Source: Cymbomonas tetramitiformis
Taxonomy: Eukaryota; Chlorophyta; Pyramimonadophyceae; Pyramimonadales; Pyramimonadaceae
NCBI GenBank assembly: GCA_001247695.2
Contig: LGRX02012721.1
Location: 1-27,787 of the forward strand
Direction: 5' to 3'
DNA length: 27,787 nt
Below the pieces are notes generated by a model. It had not been told where the DNA came from and did no database searches. It saw only the letters and a program-made list of their open reading frames with translations. Below are positions 17,359-25,512 of this stretch, one piece after another (position 1 is the stretch's first letter; each line of letters opens with the position of its first letter). Both the position numbers and the translations under genes were made by a program.

Positions 17359-19302
17359 ATGGAACCAACTCACGAAGAGAAAGAAAAGTACGAAGCACTC
17401 TGCGAAGAGTATGGTGAGGAGGAGTCCATAGCGGGGCTCCTCAACTATGTTAAGGCAACGCGCGGATCCATTAGCGCCGCTTCGCCCACCCATATAGGCG
17501 AAGGAGCCCAACGCGGGGCAATGTTTGATGCCCCAAGTAGGAATAGGGCAAGAGCAAAAAAGGGGGCAAGCCAAAGGGTCCGGGGCCCAATGAAACCCCA
17601 CGAGAGAGCGGTGAGGACGGCGATTCGTAAAGTGACATGTGAGTATCACTCACCACTTGTATTTCTTGAAGTTAATTCGCGCTTGGAGCGAGAGCGATCT
17701 TCTATTTCCTTGTTTTCGTTTCTTGAAGATGATCGCGCGGGTTTCTAGCGTAACAAATTCCTTTTGTTCATATTGTGTTGTGCGTGGGGGTTTTTTTTGT
17801 AGTAAAATTGGCGAAGGAGCAGAAGTGGTGCCCGATTTTGAAAACATCGGAGCAACATGACGCCTACAACCGCTTGGTGAAGGACGTTGCGGAGGCTGCA
17901 GGCTTCGATGCGAAGAGGGACGCCACGATTGAGCCCTTCATCAGGTCGCGAGTGCGCGCCGATGTTGGGAATTTTAAAAACCTCTATCGCTATGGGAAGT
18001 GGGAAAAGAAGGGTAAGCAATGGGTGCTTATCACTTCCAACCCCCACCCATATTCGGGTTTGAAGGAGGCGGAGGGCCTCACAATCTCCGCGAACTCCGA
18101 CAAGGCCAAGAAGGAGGCATTGGAGGCGGCAGGGATCACGCTGGCTGCATTGCCTTCAACCGCTGCGGAGGTTGAAGAAGAGTCACTGGAGGCAATAAGT
18201 AAGTTATGACCCGTATTATGCACTAGGCCTTTCCTTTAAGGCGCATTTATTGCACTATTCTGTCCGTATATTAACCGTACACTAACCAGCAGTCGTGGTG
18301 CACTATACGCGAACTAACACGGTAAATACTCCGGCGGGGGGTGTTTTTTTCAAGACGAGTTCTGTTTCGAGGCCTGGGAGGAGGAGGAGGAAGAGCCGGA
18401 GGAGGAGAAGCAAGCTGATGACTCCAAGGGTGGTGCCTCCAAGGGGAAGAAGAGAGCGGGGCCCAATGTGGAGCCCCCGCCCGCAAAGTCTCCCAAGAAG
18501 GGGACTCCTTCAAAGGCTTCTCCCAAGAAGGGGACTCCTTCAAAGGCGGGGAACACCACCGCACCCGCGGATGAGGAAGCCGCCGACCAGGCAGACCTCG
18601 CCACGCGGTACCCGGTCGGCAAGGAGGTCTACCTTTACGCGAGACCTACGGAATCCGATGAGGCGCTAATCACCTCCCAGATCCTTGAGCCCAAGGATTA
18701 CTTCACCCCAAACCCCCCCCTCACCTTGAAGAAGACGGTCCCCCTCCTGGCCGGGACGATCTCAGCGTGCGAGCTCAACGCTGAGACCGTCCACGGCCAG
18801 GGAAAGGCCGAAGTGAAACTCCCTGCGGAGTATCTATCTATCAAGGTGAGTAAAATATGCGGTCTTTAACGTTAGTGTTCCGTTAGTGTCCCGTTAGTAT
18901 GTCCGCTGTACACTAAGAGTCCAGTTAGTGTGTCACTACACACTGTGATAGGTTTCCAGCCTTTGTTTTCCAGGTTTCCTTTTTAGATTGCCCATGCTAA
19001 CGTGTATATTTCGTTTTCGACAGGTGAAAAAATTCAACACCAAGAAAACTGGTCAGGATGAGTGGTACACCAAATCGTGGAAATGCCTCAAGCACATCCT
19101 CTCCTCCACCGATAAGCATGTGAGCGAGGATGAGAGGACAAAGAACTTCGGCAAGGATACCGAAAAATATTTCGAGGAATTTTTGAGGGGGAAAAAGCAG
19201 CCCAAGGACCTGAACCTCGTCCTGCACGGCAAGCATGTGCGGTTTGGAATGCTGGAACATGCATTCCATGGTCCACCAAAAGGGGATGATGACACCGAAT
19301 AA
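17359..19302 (+). CDS. Transposon second gene, four exons, 481 aa; putative accessory (TnpA-like) protein
   Basis: Exons 17359-17638, 17803-18198, 18355-18845 and 19024-19302 have GT/AG borders. They total 1446 bases, exactly 482 codons including TAA, with every junction in phase. Exon 1 is charged with a basic end. Exon 2 carries WCPILKTSEQHDAYNRLVKD and a Tyr/Trp-rich stretch (FKNLYRYGKWEKKGKQWVL). Exon 3 has an acidic run, then a basic 10-residue tandem repeat (SPKKGTPSKA twice, nt 18489-18548), then a compact segment (RYPVGKEVYLYARPTESDE). Exon 4 is Lys-rich with a DDDTE tail. I recognise no family. By position in a CACTA-type element it is the likely equivalent of TnpA, which binds subterminal repeats, but that is inference. 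It diverges from the transposase across the central palindrome. Confidence 0.72.
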
Positions 19303-20188
19303 TTAGGACCACCGCTTACGTAGTAGTTAGTGAGGACAAGTAGGAGGACTAGTAGCAGGTTAGTAACATATTTGTTTTTGTATAATAACAACTAGCCTGT
19401 CTCGTACGTCTTCATTGCTTCTTTTTGTCATTGTTTTTGCTGATTTAGTGCACTGCGTGAAACTCGTTTCTTTGTGGTTAGTGTGCTGTTAGTAATATAT
19501 TAACGATATCTTAACGACAGACTATCTGTATACTAACCATCCGTTAATACCCAAAGTTAGTGTGTCGTTAGTGTAGTGTTAGTGGTACATTAACGATATC
19601 CTAACGACACACTATCTGTATACTAACCATCCGTTAATGCTCAAAGTTAGTGTGTCGTTAGTGTGCTGTTAGTGTAGTGTTAGTGGTATATTAACGATAT
19701 CCTAACGACACACTATCTGTATACTAACCATCCGTTAATGCTCAAAGTTAGTGTGTCGTTAGTGTGCTGTTAGTGTAGTGTTAGTGGTATATTAACGATA
19801 TCCTAACGACACACTATCTGTATACTAACCATCTGTTAATGCTCAAAGTTAGTGTGTCGTTAGTGTGCTGTTAGTGTAGTGTTAGTGGTATATTAACGAT
19901 ATCCTAACGACACACTATCTGTATACTAACCATCCGTTAATGCTCAAAGTTAGTGTGTCGTTAGTGTGTGGGTTAGTGTGCCGTTAGTGTGCCTGTTAGT
20001 GTGGTGGTTAATGTCCTAACCACGCGTTAACCGACTTAGTTAGTGTGTCGTTAAGGTGCCGTTAAGGTATGTTGCACAGAATGTATGCCCTAACGGCACC
20101 TTAACGACGCAGTTAAGGTGCTATTAGTGTATGTACAGGCACACTAACGCGCCGTACTCTTATACAGTTAGTGTGTCGTTAGTATATT
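19303..20188. repeat. Right subterminal region, motif-dense
   Basis: There is no coding frame. After a short unique tail of the second gene, the region is dominated by GTTAGTGTG, CACTAAC and TTAACG-type motifs in both orientations, continuing from the 101-bp array to the right terminal repeat. It mirrors the left subterminal region in motif, though its satellite unit is different. Confidence 0.7.
19480..19970. repeat. Right subterminal satellite: five copies of a ~101-bp unit
   Basis: The marker CTATCTGTATACTAACCAT occurs at 19522, 19612, 19713, 19814 and 19915: period 90 once, then 101 three times. Each unit holds several GTTAGTGTG motifs plus inverted CTAAC copies. The later copies are almost identical. 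Confidence 0.9.
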
Positions 20189-20225
20189 GTTAGTGCACGT
20201 ACTAACGTTTTCTAAAATGGTAGGG
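20189..20225. repeat. Right terminal inverted repeat (37 bp)
   Basis: Ends CGTTTTCTAAAATGGTAGGG, the reverse complement of the left end, with one mismatch in 37 (position 30). Confidence 0.88.
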
Positions 20226-20228
20226 ATA
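20226..20228. repeat. Target-site duplication, right copy (ATA)
   Basis: Matches 7020-7022 on the other side of the transposon. Confidence 0.75.
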
Positions 20229-20307
20229 GGTCATGTTGAAGTATTTTTTAAGTGCAGTGGGCACTAGGAAGGCCACTTAGTGAGCGTAGGTGGGTTGGGA
20301 ACTTCCG

Positions 20308-20565
20308 GTCCTTGTGGGAGGACCGGCCTTTTTATTTAATTTCGAGCGGTTTCACCCCCACTTTTCAATAACGTAAACCACATCGCTACACCGAGTATTA
20401 CACCCAACACACGTTTTTAGATAATTATTGGACACCTAAATATGACCCCAAAGCACTCATATACCAACTATATCGAAAAAACGCGGCATATATCCCAAAT
20501 TCACTTCGGTCCTTGTGGGAGGACCGGACCTTCGGGTAGTAGCCATTAAAGGAGCGAAACAGGTT
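20308..20565. repeat. Dispersed GGTCCTTGTGGGAGGACC hairpin repeats, right copies
   Basis: GGTCCTTGTGGGAGGACC, itself able to fold (GGTCCT/AGGACC), occurs at about 20308-20326 and again at about 20511-20528. The second copy is followed by CGGGTAGTAGCCATTAAAGG, the inverted counterpart of the left-flank repeat at 6240-6330. These copies lie outside the transposon ends. Confidence 0.65.
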
Positions 20566-20654
20566 TCCTGAAAAAAAGTGACATCGTACACACCGCACCG
20601 CAGGAGCTGTCCTTAAAAAATTATGCCGTTGGAAATTTTCCAAAAATTTCCTGC

Positions 20655-21125
20655 CGATGTCAGCAGTCCTACCCAGGATTGTGTCGAGCGCTCGCGCTTT
20701 ACCGGCCAATCATGATACGATAGCATCTGAGGGATACCACGAATATGGGTCATAAGCGGAATAACCAATTGTAATTTTTATGCCCCAAAATTCTAAATGC
20801 GATCGATGCTCCAAGGCCAGAGGTGTGCGTCTTGGGCGAAAGCTCCCGCGTTTAATCTAACGGTTTATCTCAGCAGTCCTACCCCGGATTCTCTCGACCG
20901 ATCGTTCGTAACCGACAGCGAGAGACACGTTTAACAATTCAAAATTATACCACGAAGATATGCGGAATTTCCAATTATGAATTTGTCGCAACACTTCTCT
21001 AACAGGTCTACCGATCTCAGGAGTGCTACCCAGGATTCTCTCGATCGACCGTTAGTAACCGACAACGAGAGACACGGGTAACAATTCCATATTTTACCCC
21101 GAAGATATGCGGAATTTCCAATTAT
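20655..21125. repeat. Three diverged direct repeats (~115-140 bp)
   Basis: The phrase TCAGCAGTCCTACCC(A/C)GGATT opens copies near 20657, 20869 and 21014. The second and third stay similar through CTCTCGA, GTAACCGACA-CGAGAGACACG and AAGATATGCGGAATTTCCAATTAT. The first copy is much more diverged. No coding is seen across them. Confidence 0.7.
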
Positions 21126-21379
21126 TTACGCATCTCGTGATTCAAGATCATCTCACCACTCCTATCGGGAGACACGCGGCGCGGCCCGGACAAAAATGGA
21201 TATGATATGATCCTGGTCGGCAACGTTTTCATTTTTCTCCAAGCTCTCATCTTGCGCCTACCTGCTGTCTCAGCGGCTTGTGTTTTTGTTTAATTAATGA
21301 TTTTTGCGCGCTACTTTTCTTTAGCGATATTTCATATTTACCATGTTTTCGTGTGCATGCGTGGAACCCGGCGGGGGGG

Positions 21380-22040
21380 CGTTCCTGCGATGTTCTCACA
21401 TGAGCCGCATCCCACCAGCAGCCCATCCTGCGATATAGGGATGAGTGGAGGCCGTCGGGCGTCTTTGCATCCCGCCTGACGGTTTGGGTTCAATTTCCAA
21501 CAGGAATTCTTCCTTCCTGAGCAGCGCTCTGTTTTTTTTGCAGGTTTATGCTGTGCCTTTTCTGAAGCCGCCAGCAACGGCCATAGTGCATCATAATTCA
21601 TGCTGTTCCTTTTCTGAAGCCGCCAGCAACGTTCCTGGCGGCATCTTTCCCTCTGGCCCTACTAAGCTGAAGGGATGCTTGGAGACCGGCGGGATCCTGA
21701 ACAGCAGCCCGACGGGTTGGGTTCGATTCCCAACATCTTTACTAACCAGCGTTTCGTTTTTATTTGCAGGTTTTGTTTTTAACGCCGAGCATCTTTTTGT
21801 GCCGCCAGCTCTGCTGGCGGCATCCTGTGACTTCCAGCTCTGTTTAGGTTTCGCCGATTATTGAAGTTCAGAATTTTAGATTTCCCACCTACTGTCCCGC
21901 TGCTGTTTTCAAAACGTCTATTTTGTACGTAGACGCCCACCCGAGGGCGAAATGCGGACAGCAGTTGGCTGTCGGTATTGGGTTCGATCCCCAACGTCCT
22001 GACTGATTCGCTGTTCGTGTGCTGCAGGAAACGTTTTGGT
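21380..22040 (+). repeat. Three repeated modules with tRNA-like T-arm/B-box sequences
   Basis: TTGGGTTC(G/A)A(T)-type T-arms (the last two with CCCAAC or CCCCAAC pairing back to TTGGG) occur at about 21485, 21718 and 21979. Each is preceded by a Gly/Cys-codon-like GC-rich stretch with CAGCAG or GACGG. Each is followed 40-55 bases later by TGCAGG after a T-rich tract. A 47-bp internal direct repeat (TTTTCTGAAGCCGCCAGCAACG) sits between the first two. Complete cloverleaves are not visible. It may be a tandem tRNA-derived short element. Confidence 0.45.
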
Positions 22041-22426
22041 TCTGAAGATTTTGGAACGTGCACTGTGCTCTAGTTTCCTAGGTTAGATTTTCATATCGCC
22101 CACGGGTAGTTGAATCCTTGTATTAGAAACTAGCAGCCTAGTAGTAATACGTGCGTTGTAAGTAATTATGCTAATATTTTTTAAGGGTGTAATCGGTTTT
22201 TCTTTTTGTATCTTTATCCATCTGAAATGCTTGCTTGCTTGCTACTTCTTGTATGCCTCGTGCTATATGAATGTCCCCATGTGATCGTATAATACACCTG
22301 TGTTTTATGTAATACTCGCGGTACTACTCGTTTATTTATTTTGGTTTTCAAGTCATAATCGCGGTAATATTCGTTTGTGTTCCCCCTAGCTTATTTTCAT
22401 TTTCGGAAATTTTCTGTGAATTTTCA
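22041..22426. other. Stretch without a recognisable gene
   Basis: AT-rich, with scattered short repeats of GTAATA(C/T)TCG (about 22311 and 22362). No coding frame is supported. Confidence 0.5.
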
Positions 22427-22498
22427 CGACAGAAATGAGCGTGGCGCTCATGTTTGTCGCAGGTGCGACAAACATGAGCGCCACGCTCAATTCTGTCG
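22427..22498. repeat. Hairpin: 35-bp arms, 2-base loop
   Basis: Arms 22427-22461 and 22464-22498 are reverse complements with one mismatch, and a GG spacer lies between. Further GCGACAAA half-copies follow at about 22510 and 22530. It is like a MITE remnant or a small-RNA-type hairpin precursor. No adjoining gene explains it. Confidence 0.85.
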
Positions 22499-22576
22499 CA
22501 CGATACGGTGCGACAAATACAAAGACCTCGCGACAAAAATGAAGTGCTACCTAGAGCACATACACATAGGCAAGTG

Positions 22577-22602
22577 CACACACACACACACACACACACA
22601 CA
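22577..22602. repeat. CA microsatellite
   Basis: A run of about 13 CA dinucleotides, bounded by AAGTG and GTACC. Confidence 0.9.
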
Positions 22603-22608
22603 GTACCT

Positions 22609-23016
22609 TCAAAGAAGGCAATGGTGACAGTTGAGGTAAGCTTTCCGTCCGTTGTCTGGAAGAACTCCCTGTAAATTATAGGGACGACGTACCTTCTTCA
22701 CCTTTTTGGCTACCATATGGCTCGTGTTGTTCCTCTGAGCTGTGTTCACCTGCAAGTGGCGTGGGTGTGAGAAACAAGTCTTGAAAAGTGACAGCATACT
22801 CCAAGAAAAGAACATAGCAGGTGTCCTCGAGACCTTCTCGCGAAATTCTCTCCACTTTGCTTTTCCACCCGAACCCGTACGAGCCTTGAGGATATTGGGT
22901 TCATTGAGGAGAAGTAGGACACAATCTTTGGTGTCTTGGAAATACCAACCATATGCATGGTTTTCCATGCATATCCTTGTTACGAGGGTAATCGTTTTGG
23001 TATCCACTGATTTGTC
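22609..23016 (-). CDS. Putative last exon of an unknown gene
   Basis: A 135-codon open frame with stop at 22609-22611. It starts after a GGCTCAG acceptor (exon start 23016) in phase with a short upstream piece ending PSGAIPE and a GAG/GTACGT donor at 23120. The intervening intron would be 103 bases. The protein includes MENHAYGWYFQDTKDCVLLL, a TGSGGKAKWREFREKVSRTP stretch and a Cys/His-rich end (LNCHHCLL). Codon-like composition is better than in neighbouring frames, but no family is recognised. An internal CAG/GTGAAC could serve as an earlier donor. Confidence 0.35.
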   Translation of the reverse strand, partial: DKSVDTKTITLVTRICMENHAYGWYFQDTKDCVLLLLNEPNILKARTGSGGKAKWREFREKVSRTPAMFFSWSMLSLFKTCFSHPRHLQVNTAQRNNTSHMVAKKVKKVRRPYNLQGVLPDNGRKAYLNCHHCLL

Positions 23017-23189
23017 CTGAGCCTACACAAATGTTTCGCATATCGAGTTAGCTGCAAGCATTTGTGTGGAGACCGTCTTTTCAGCAAACCATGAAGCACA
23101 CCACAAAAATCAAACGTACCTCTGGAATAGCACCACTTGGGGCGTGTGCCTGTACTGAAGCGTGCCTGTTTACCAAGACTCCAGATCTA

Positions 23190-23400
23190 TATTTCCGATA
23201 ACCGATAATATCGATATATCGTATTTATCGCCGATGATCGGATTGGAATACCAAACTATCGATTGCGCAGGTTTCGGTGTTCCATGTTTAATTTACAACA
23301 AATTGCATATAAACACCCAAATAATCGATTATTTATCGATTGTGCCGATTATCGATACCGTTTTTCGGATATCGGATTGTATCGATACCGAAAAATGAAA
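23190..23400. repeat. ATCGATA-rich low-complexity tract
   Basis: Dense in ATCGAT, CCGATAA and GATATCG words in both orientations, with little else. It could be a decayed repeat or a set of palindromic binding sites. No gene frame is supported. Confidence 0.55.
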
Positions 23401-23476
23401 CCGATATAGAGCCCTGCTGTTTACAAGCTCCTTCAGGACCCGTGGTTGCTCTTGGATTTCTTCGAGTGTTTTGCTG

Positions 23477-23532
23477 GTAACGGTCGGTAAATAACGGTCG
23501 GTAACGGCCGGTAATGGTCGGTAACGGTCGGT
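23477..23532. repeat. Minisatellite of (AA)CGGTCGGT units
   Basis: About five imperfect 10-13-base units of AACGGTCGGT type. Confidence 0.8.
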
Positions 23533-23884
23533 GTATAGTAGGTCTGTTGCAATAAGTTGCGCGTTCGAAGGTCGAGAACGGTCTGTAGAATCGGCGAGCC
23601 CTCTACCACTTTGAGACCTCTGCTCTTTATGTTCTAGAACCAAAGCAAATCACCTTACTTACCTTACCTTACTTTAAACAAACAAAAATCGAATCCCAAC
23701 GGGTGACACGAAGAAATGTCTGATCTGACGATCGCCAAACGACAACGATGACACCGCAAGGTCCGCCAGGTCCGGTCCGCCGTCTGTTTGTATTCTTTCA
23801 CTGCACTGATTGCATTCTTTGTATACATACAAAATATAAACGAATGATGAGACACAGGGGTGCGATGCCAGGGTCCGGGACCCT

Positions 23885-24095
23885 GGATAGCACTACGGTG
23901 TATTTTCGGAGGAACCATGGTTTTTTCGTCTAGTACTATCGTCTTCCGCCTAGAACCATGGCAACCGTGGGCCTAGCACTACCTAGTTTTCGGCTTGTGA
24001 CCCATGACAACCCTGGGCACTTAGTACTCCAGATTTCCAGATTAACCATACCAACCCTGGGACCATACTTAAGGATCTAGCACTATCGCCTTGGA
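23885..24095. repeat. Degenerate repeats, about four copies
   Basis: The phrases CTAGCACTA or TAGTACT and AACCATG(G)CAACC-TGGG recur about every 40-60 bases, with strong divergence. No coding signal is seen. Confidence 0.5.
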
Positions 24096-24570
24096 CCAGG
24101 TGCCAGGCCGTCATTGGTGCCCATAGCGCCCCCCCACCCGAAAATTCAAAGTGGTTTTCGAATCTAACGATTTCCTACGGGATACAGATGCATGCATACA
24201 GTGACAAATGCACATGGCAAAATATGCCAATAGTACAGCAATGTTGTGGAAATGTGTAAAATCAGATGTCACACTTTGGTCGAAATGTTTTGTGTTGCAG
24301 TGCTCCAATTTTCGTCAGACTGATATTAATGATATTATACTTATTTGTATTTGCCGTCTTGGTTGGTAAGAATGGTGCAAGCGTTTGGACGGAACATTGC
24401 CTTTTCCCGACAAAACTCCGCGTCCGTAGTTATGAGGTTGCATCTAGTTAAAGCTTGCGAAACGTTGGACAATGCATATACTTTAGGTGTAAGTTATCTG
24501 ATATAATCCAATTCATAGTGGGCGTAGGCAACCGAGTTGAATGCAAATTGGGCGTAGGACCTCTGCGACC

Positions 24571-24586
24571 TATATATATATATATA
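24571..24586. repeat. TA microsatellite
   Basis: Eight TA dinucleotides. Confidence 0.9.
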
Positions 24587-24896
24587 ACTTTATAGACGAA
24601 ACGTGATGTGTCAATAGGGGAAACAGGGAATAACGAGATAACGTGCATGCACACGACTGTCAATATCGAAACATTGGGCAGTGGTGTTTTGATTCACGAC
24701 GGTCCACTTGTGCCTAATACAGGGGACATCACATTGACCGCAGGTAAGTACCGTGGGGACGGTTCATGGCATATATCGAGTGGCACCGGATCTGGGTGCA
24801 GTCTGTACGCATCGCCGCTCACTAAGGGGGGCCGTCCCCCCCCTTGGTGCTGCTGTCATGGAGGCAGCCCCTACAAATTTTGGCACATGTACCTGA

Positions 24897-24962
24897 GCAT
24901 GTACTTGACAAGAATAGTACCCTGCCACGGTACAGACCCGGGTTCGATTCCCGGTCGATGCA
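24897..24962 (+). tRNA. tRNA-Gly(GCC)-like, shortened D-arm region
   Basis: The anticodon arm (GTACC, loop CTGCCAC with GCC, GGTAC) and T-arm (CCGGG TTCGATT CCCGG) are perfect and match eukaryotic tRNA-Gly(GCC). The 3' side ends TCGATGCA, which would need GCATCGA at the 5' end. Here the 5' part reads GCATGTACTTGACAAG, about five bases too short and without a normal A box. It is therefore probably a damaged copy, joined directly to the tRNA-Pro-like sequence two bases downstream. Confidence 0.65.
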
Positions 24963-24964
24963 GT

Positions 24965-25021
24965 GGGGCAATGGTCTAGTGGTATGATTCTCGCTTAGGG
25001 TGCGAGAGGTCTCCTGCCCCC
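24965..25021 (+). tRNA. tRNA-Pro(AGG)-like, T-arm missing
   Basis: Carries the D-arm GGTCTAGTGGTATGATT and a six-pair anticodon arm around loop TTAGGGT (anticodon AGG), like plant tRNA-Pro. The strand then jumps from GAGGTC to TCCTGCCCCC, so the ~17-base T-arm is absent while the acceptor ends (GGGGCA/TGCCCC) still pair. TTTT follows at 25022. It lacks its own B box, so it could be transcribed only with the neighbouring Gly-like unit, or it is a pseudogene. Confidence 0.7.
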
Positions 25022-25273
25022 TTTTGTTTATAACAACAACAACCATCTATATGCAATGCATCTTTTCATATTTTCGGATCTTATAATTCTCATGAATGCA
25101 AACCCCCTTATTCTGGGTGTCTCAGCAGCTACGTCGTGCCTCCTCACACACGCATGCACGTGCGATGTGTGCAAGACAGTCAGCATCCTATCTTGCCACT
25201 GTTGACTGAATGCAGTGACCGATGAAGGTGCAAACTCAGGTGCATAGATGATATGCTTTGTTGGAGTAAGTGG

Positions 25274-25495
25274 CTATGTGAGAGAATTAATAAATAATTG
25301 TGTATTACCCGTGACAACAAAACTGATCTGAGCATTGGCTGATATCTGGACTTCTTCAGTCTCTGACAAGTCACTTGCTGCAGCGATTGCTGCGTCCCGC
25401 TCTACTTGCCGTTCGGCTGCTTCCGGAGCGCCCGGAATGTCCGAGGGATCCGTTGTGGCACTTACAAGGGTTTCTCGTTTCTTCTCTTTCGTGGC
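25274..25495 (-). CDS. Possible terminal exon, acidic Ala-rich (weak)
   Basis: A frame of 73 codons plus stop begins after an AAGTAG acceptor. It includes DPSDIPGAPEAAERQVERDA and SDLSETEEVQISANAQISF, an acidic helical composition unlike the neighbouring frames. No family is recognised. The upstream partner is unclear, since two minus-strand frames at 25513-25855 compete. Confidence 0.22.
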   Translation of the reverse strand, partial: ATKEKKRETLVSATTDPSDIPGAPEAAERQVERDAAIAAASDLSETEEVQISANAQISFVVTGNTQLFINSLT

Positions 25496-25512
25496 CTACT
25501 TCCCACTTGTGA

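Larger units (their letters stand above)
7023..20225. mobile_element. Complete CACTA-type (Tnp2/En-Spm-like) DNA transposon, ~13.2 kb, noncanonical ends
   Basis: The element is delimited by 37-bp terminal inverted repeats with one mismatch and a 3-bp ATA duplication. It carries a minus-strand Tnp2-family transposase (8884-16399) and a plus-strand four-exon second gene (17359-19302). Satellite-type subterminal repeats lie inside both ends (7182-8710 and about 19480-19970), as expected for transposase-binding regions of CACTA elements. The ends begin CCCTACC rather than the usual CACTA/CACTG. Short CACTAAC/GTTAGTG motifs are dispersed through the ends, the central intergenic region and many introns. 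Terminal repeats that agree over 36 of 37 positions and an intact duplication point to a fairly recent insertion. Three unresolved frame problems in the transposase (see that entry) leave its present activity uncertain. Confidence 0.88.

Noticed and set aside
18271..18669. Arg-rich plus-strand frame and Pro-rich minus-strand frames over the second gene's exon 3
   Set aside because: They overlap the in-phase exon 18355-18845 and have no splice partners.
20425..20709. 94-codon minus-strand frame on the right flank
   Set aside because: It runs through the dispersed hairpin repeat and neighbouring diverged repeats. No domain, so probably chance.
22348..22599. Cys/Val repeat protein (CVCVCV) on the minus strand
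   Set aside because: It is a translation of the CA microsatellite.
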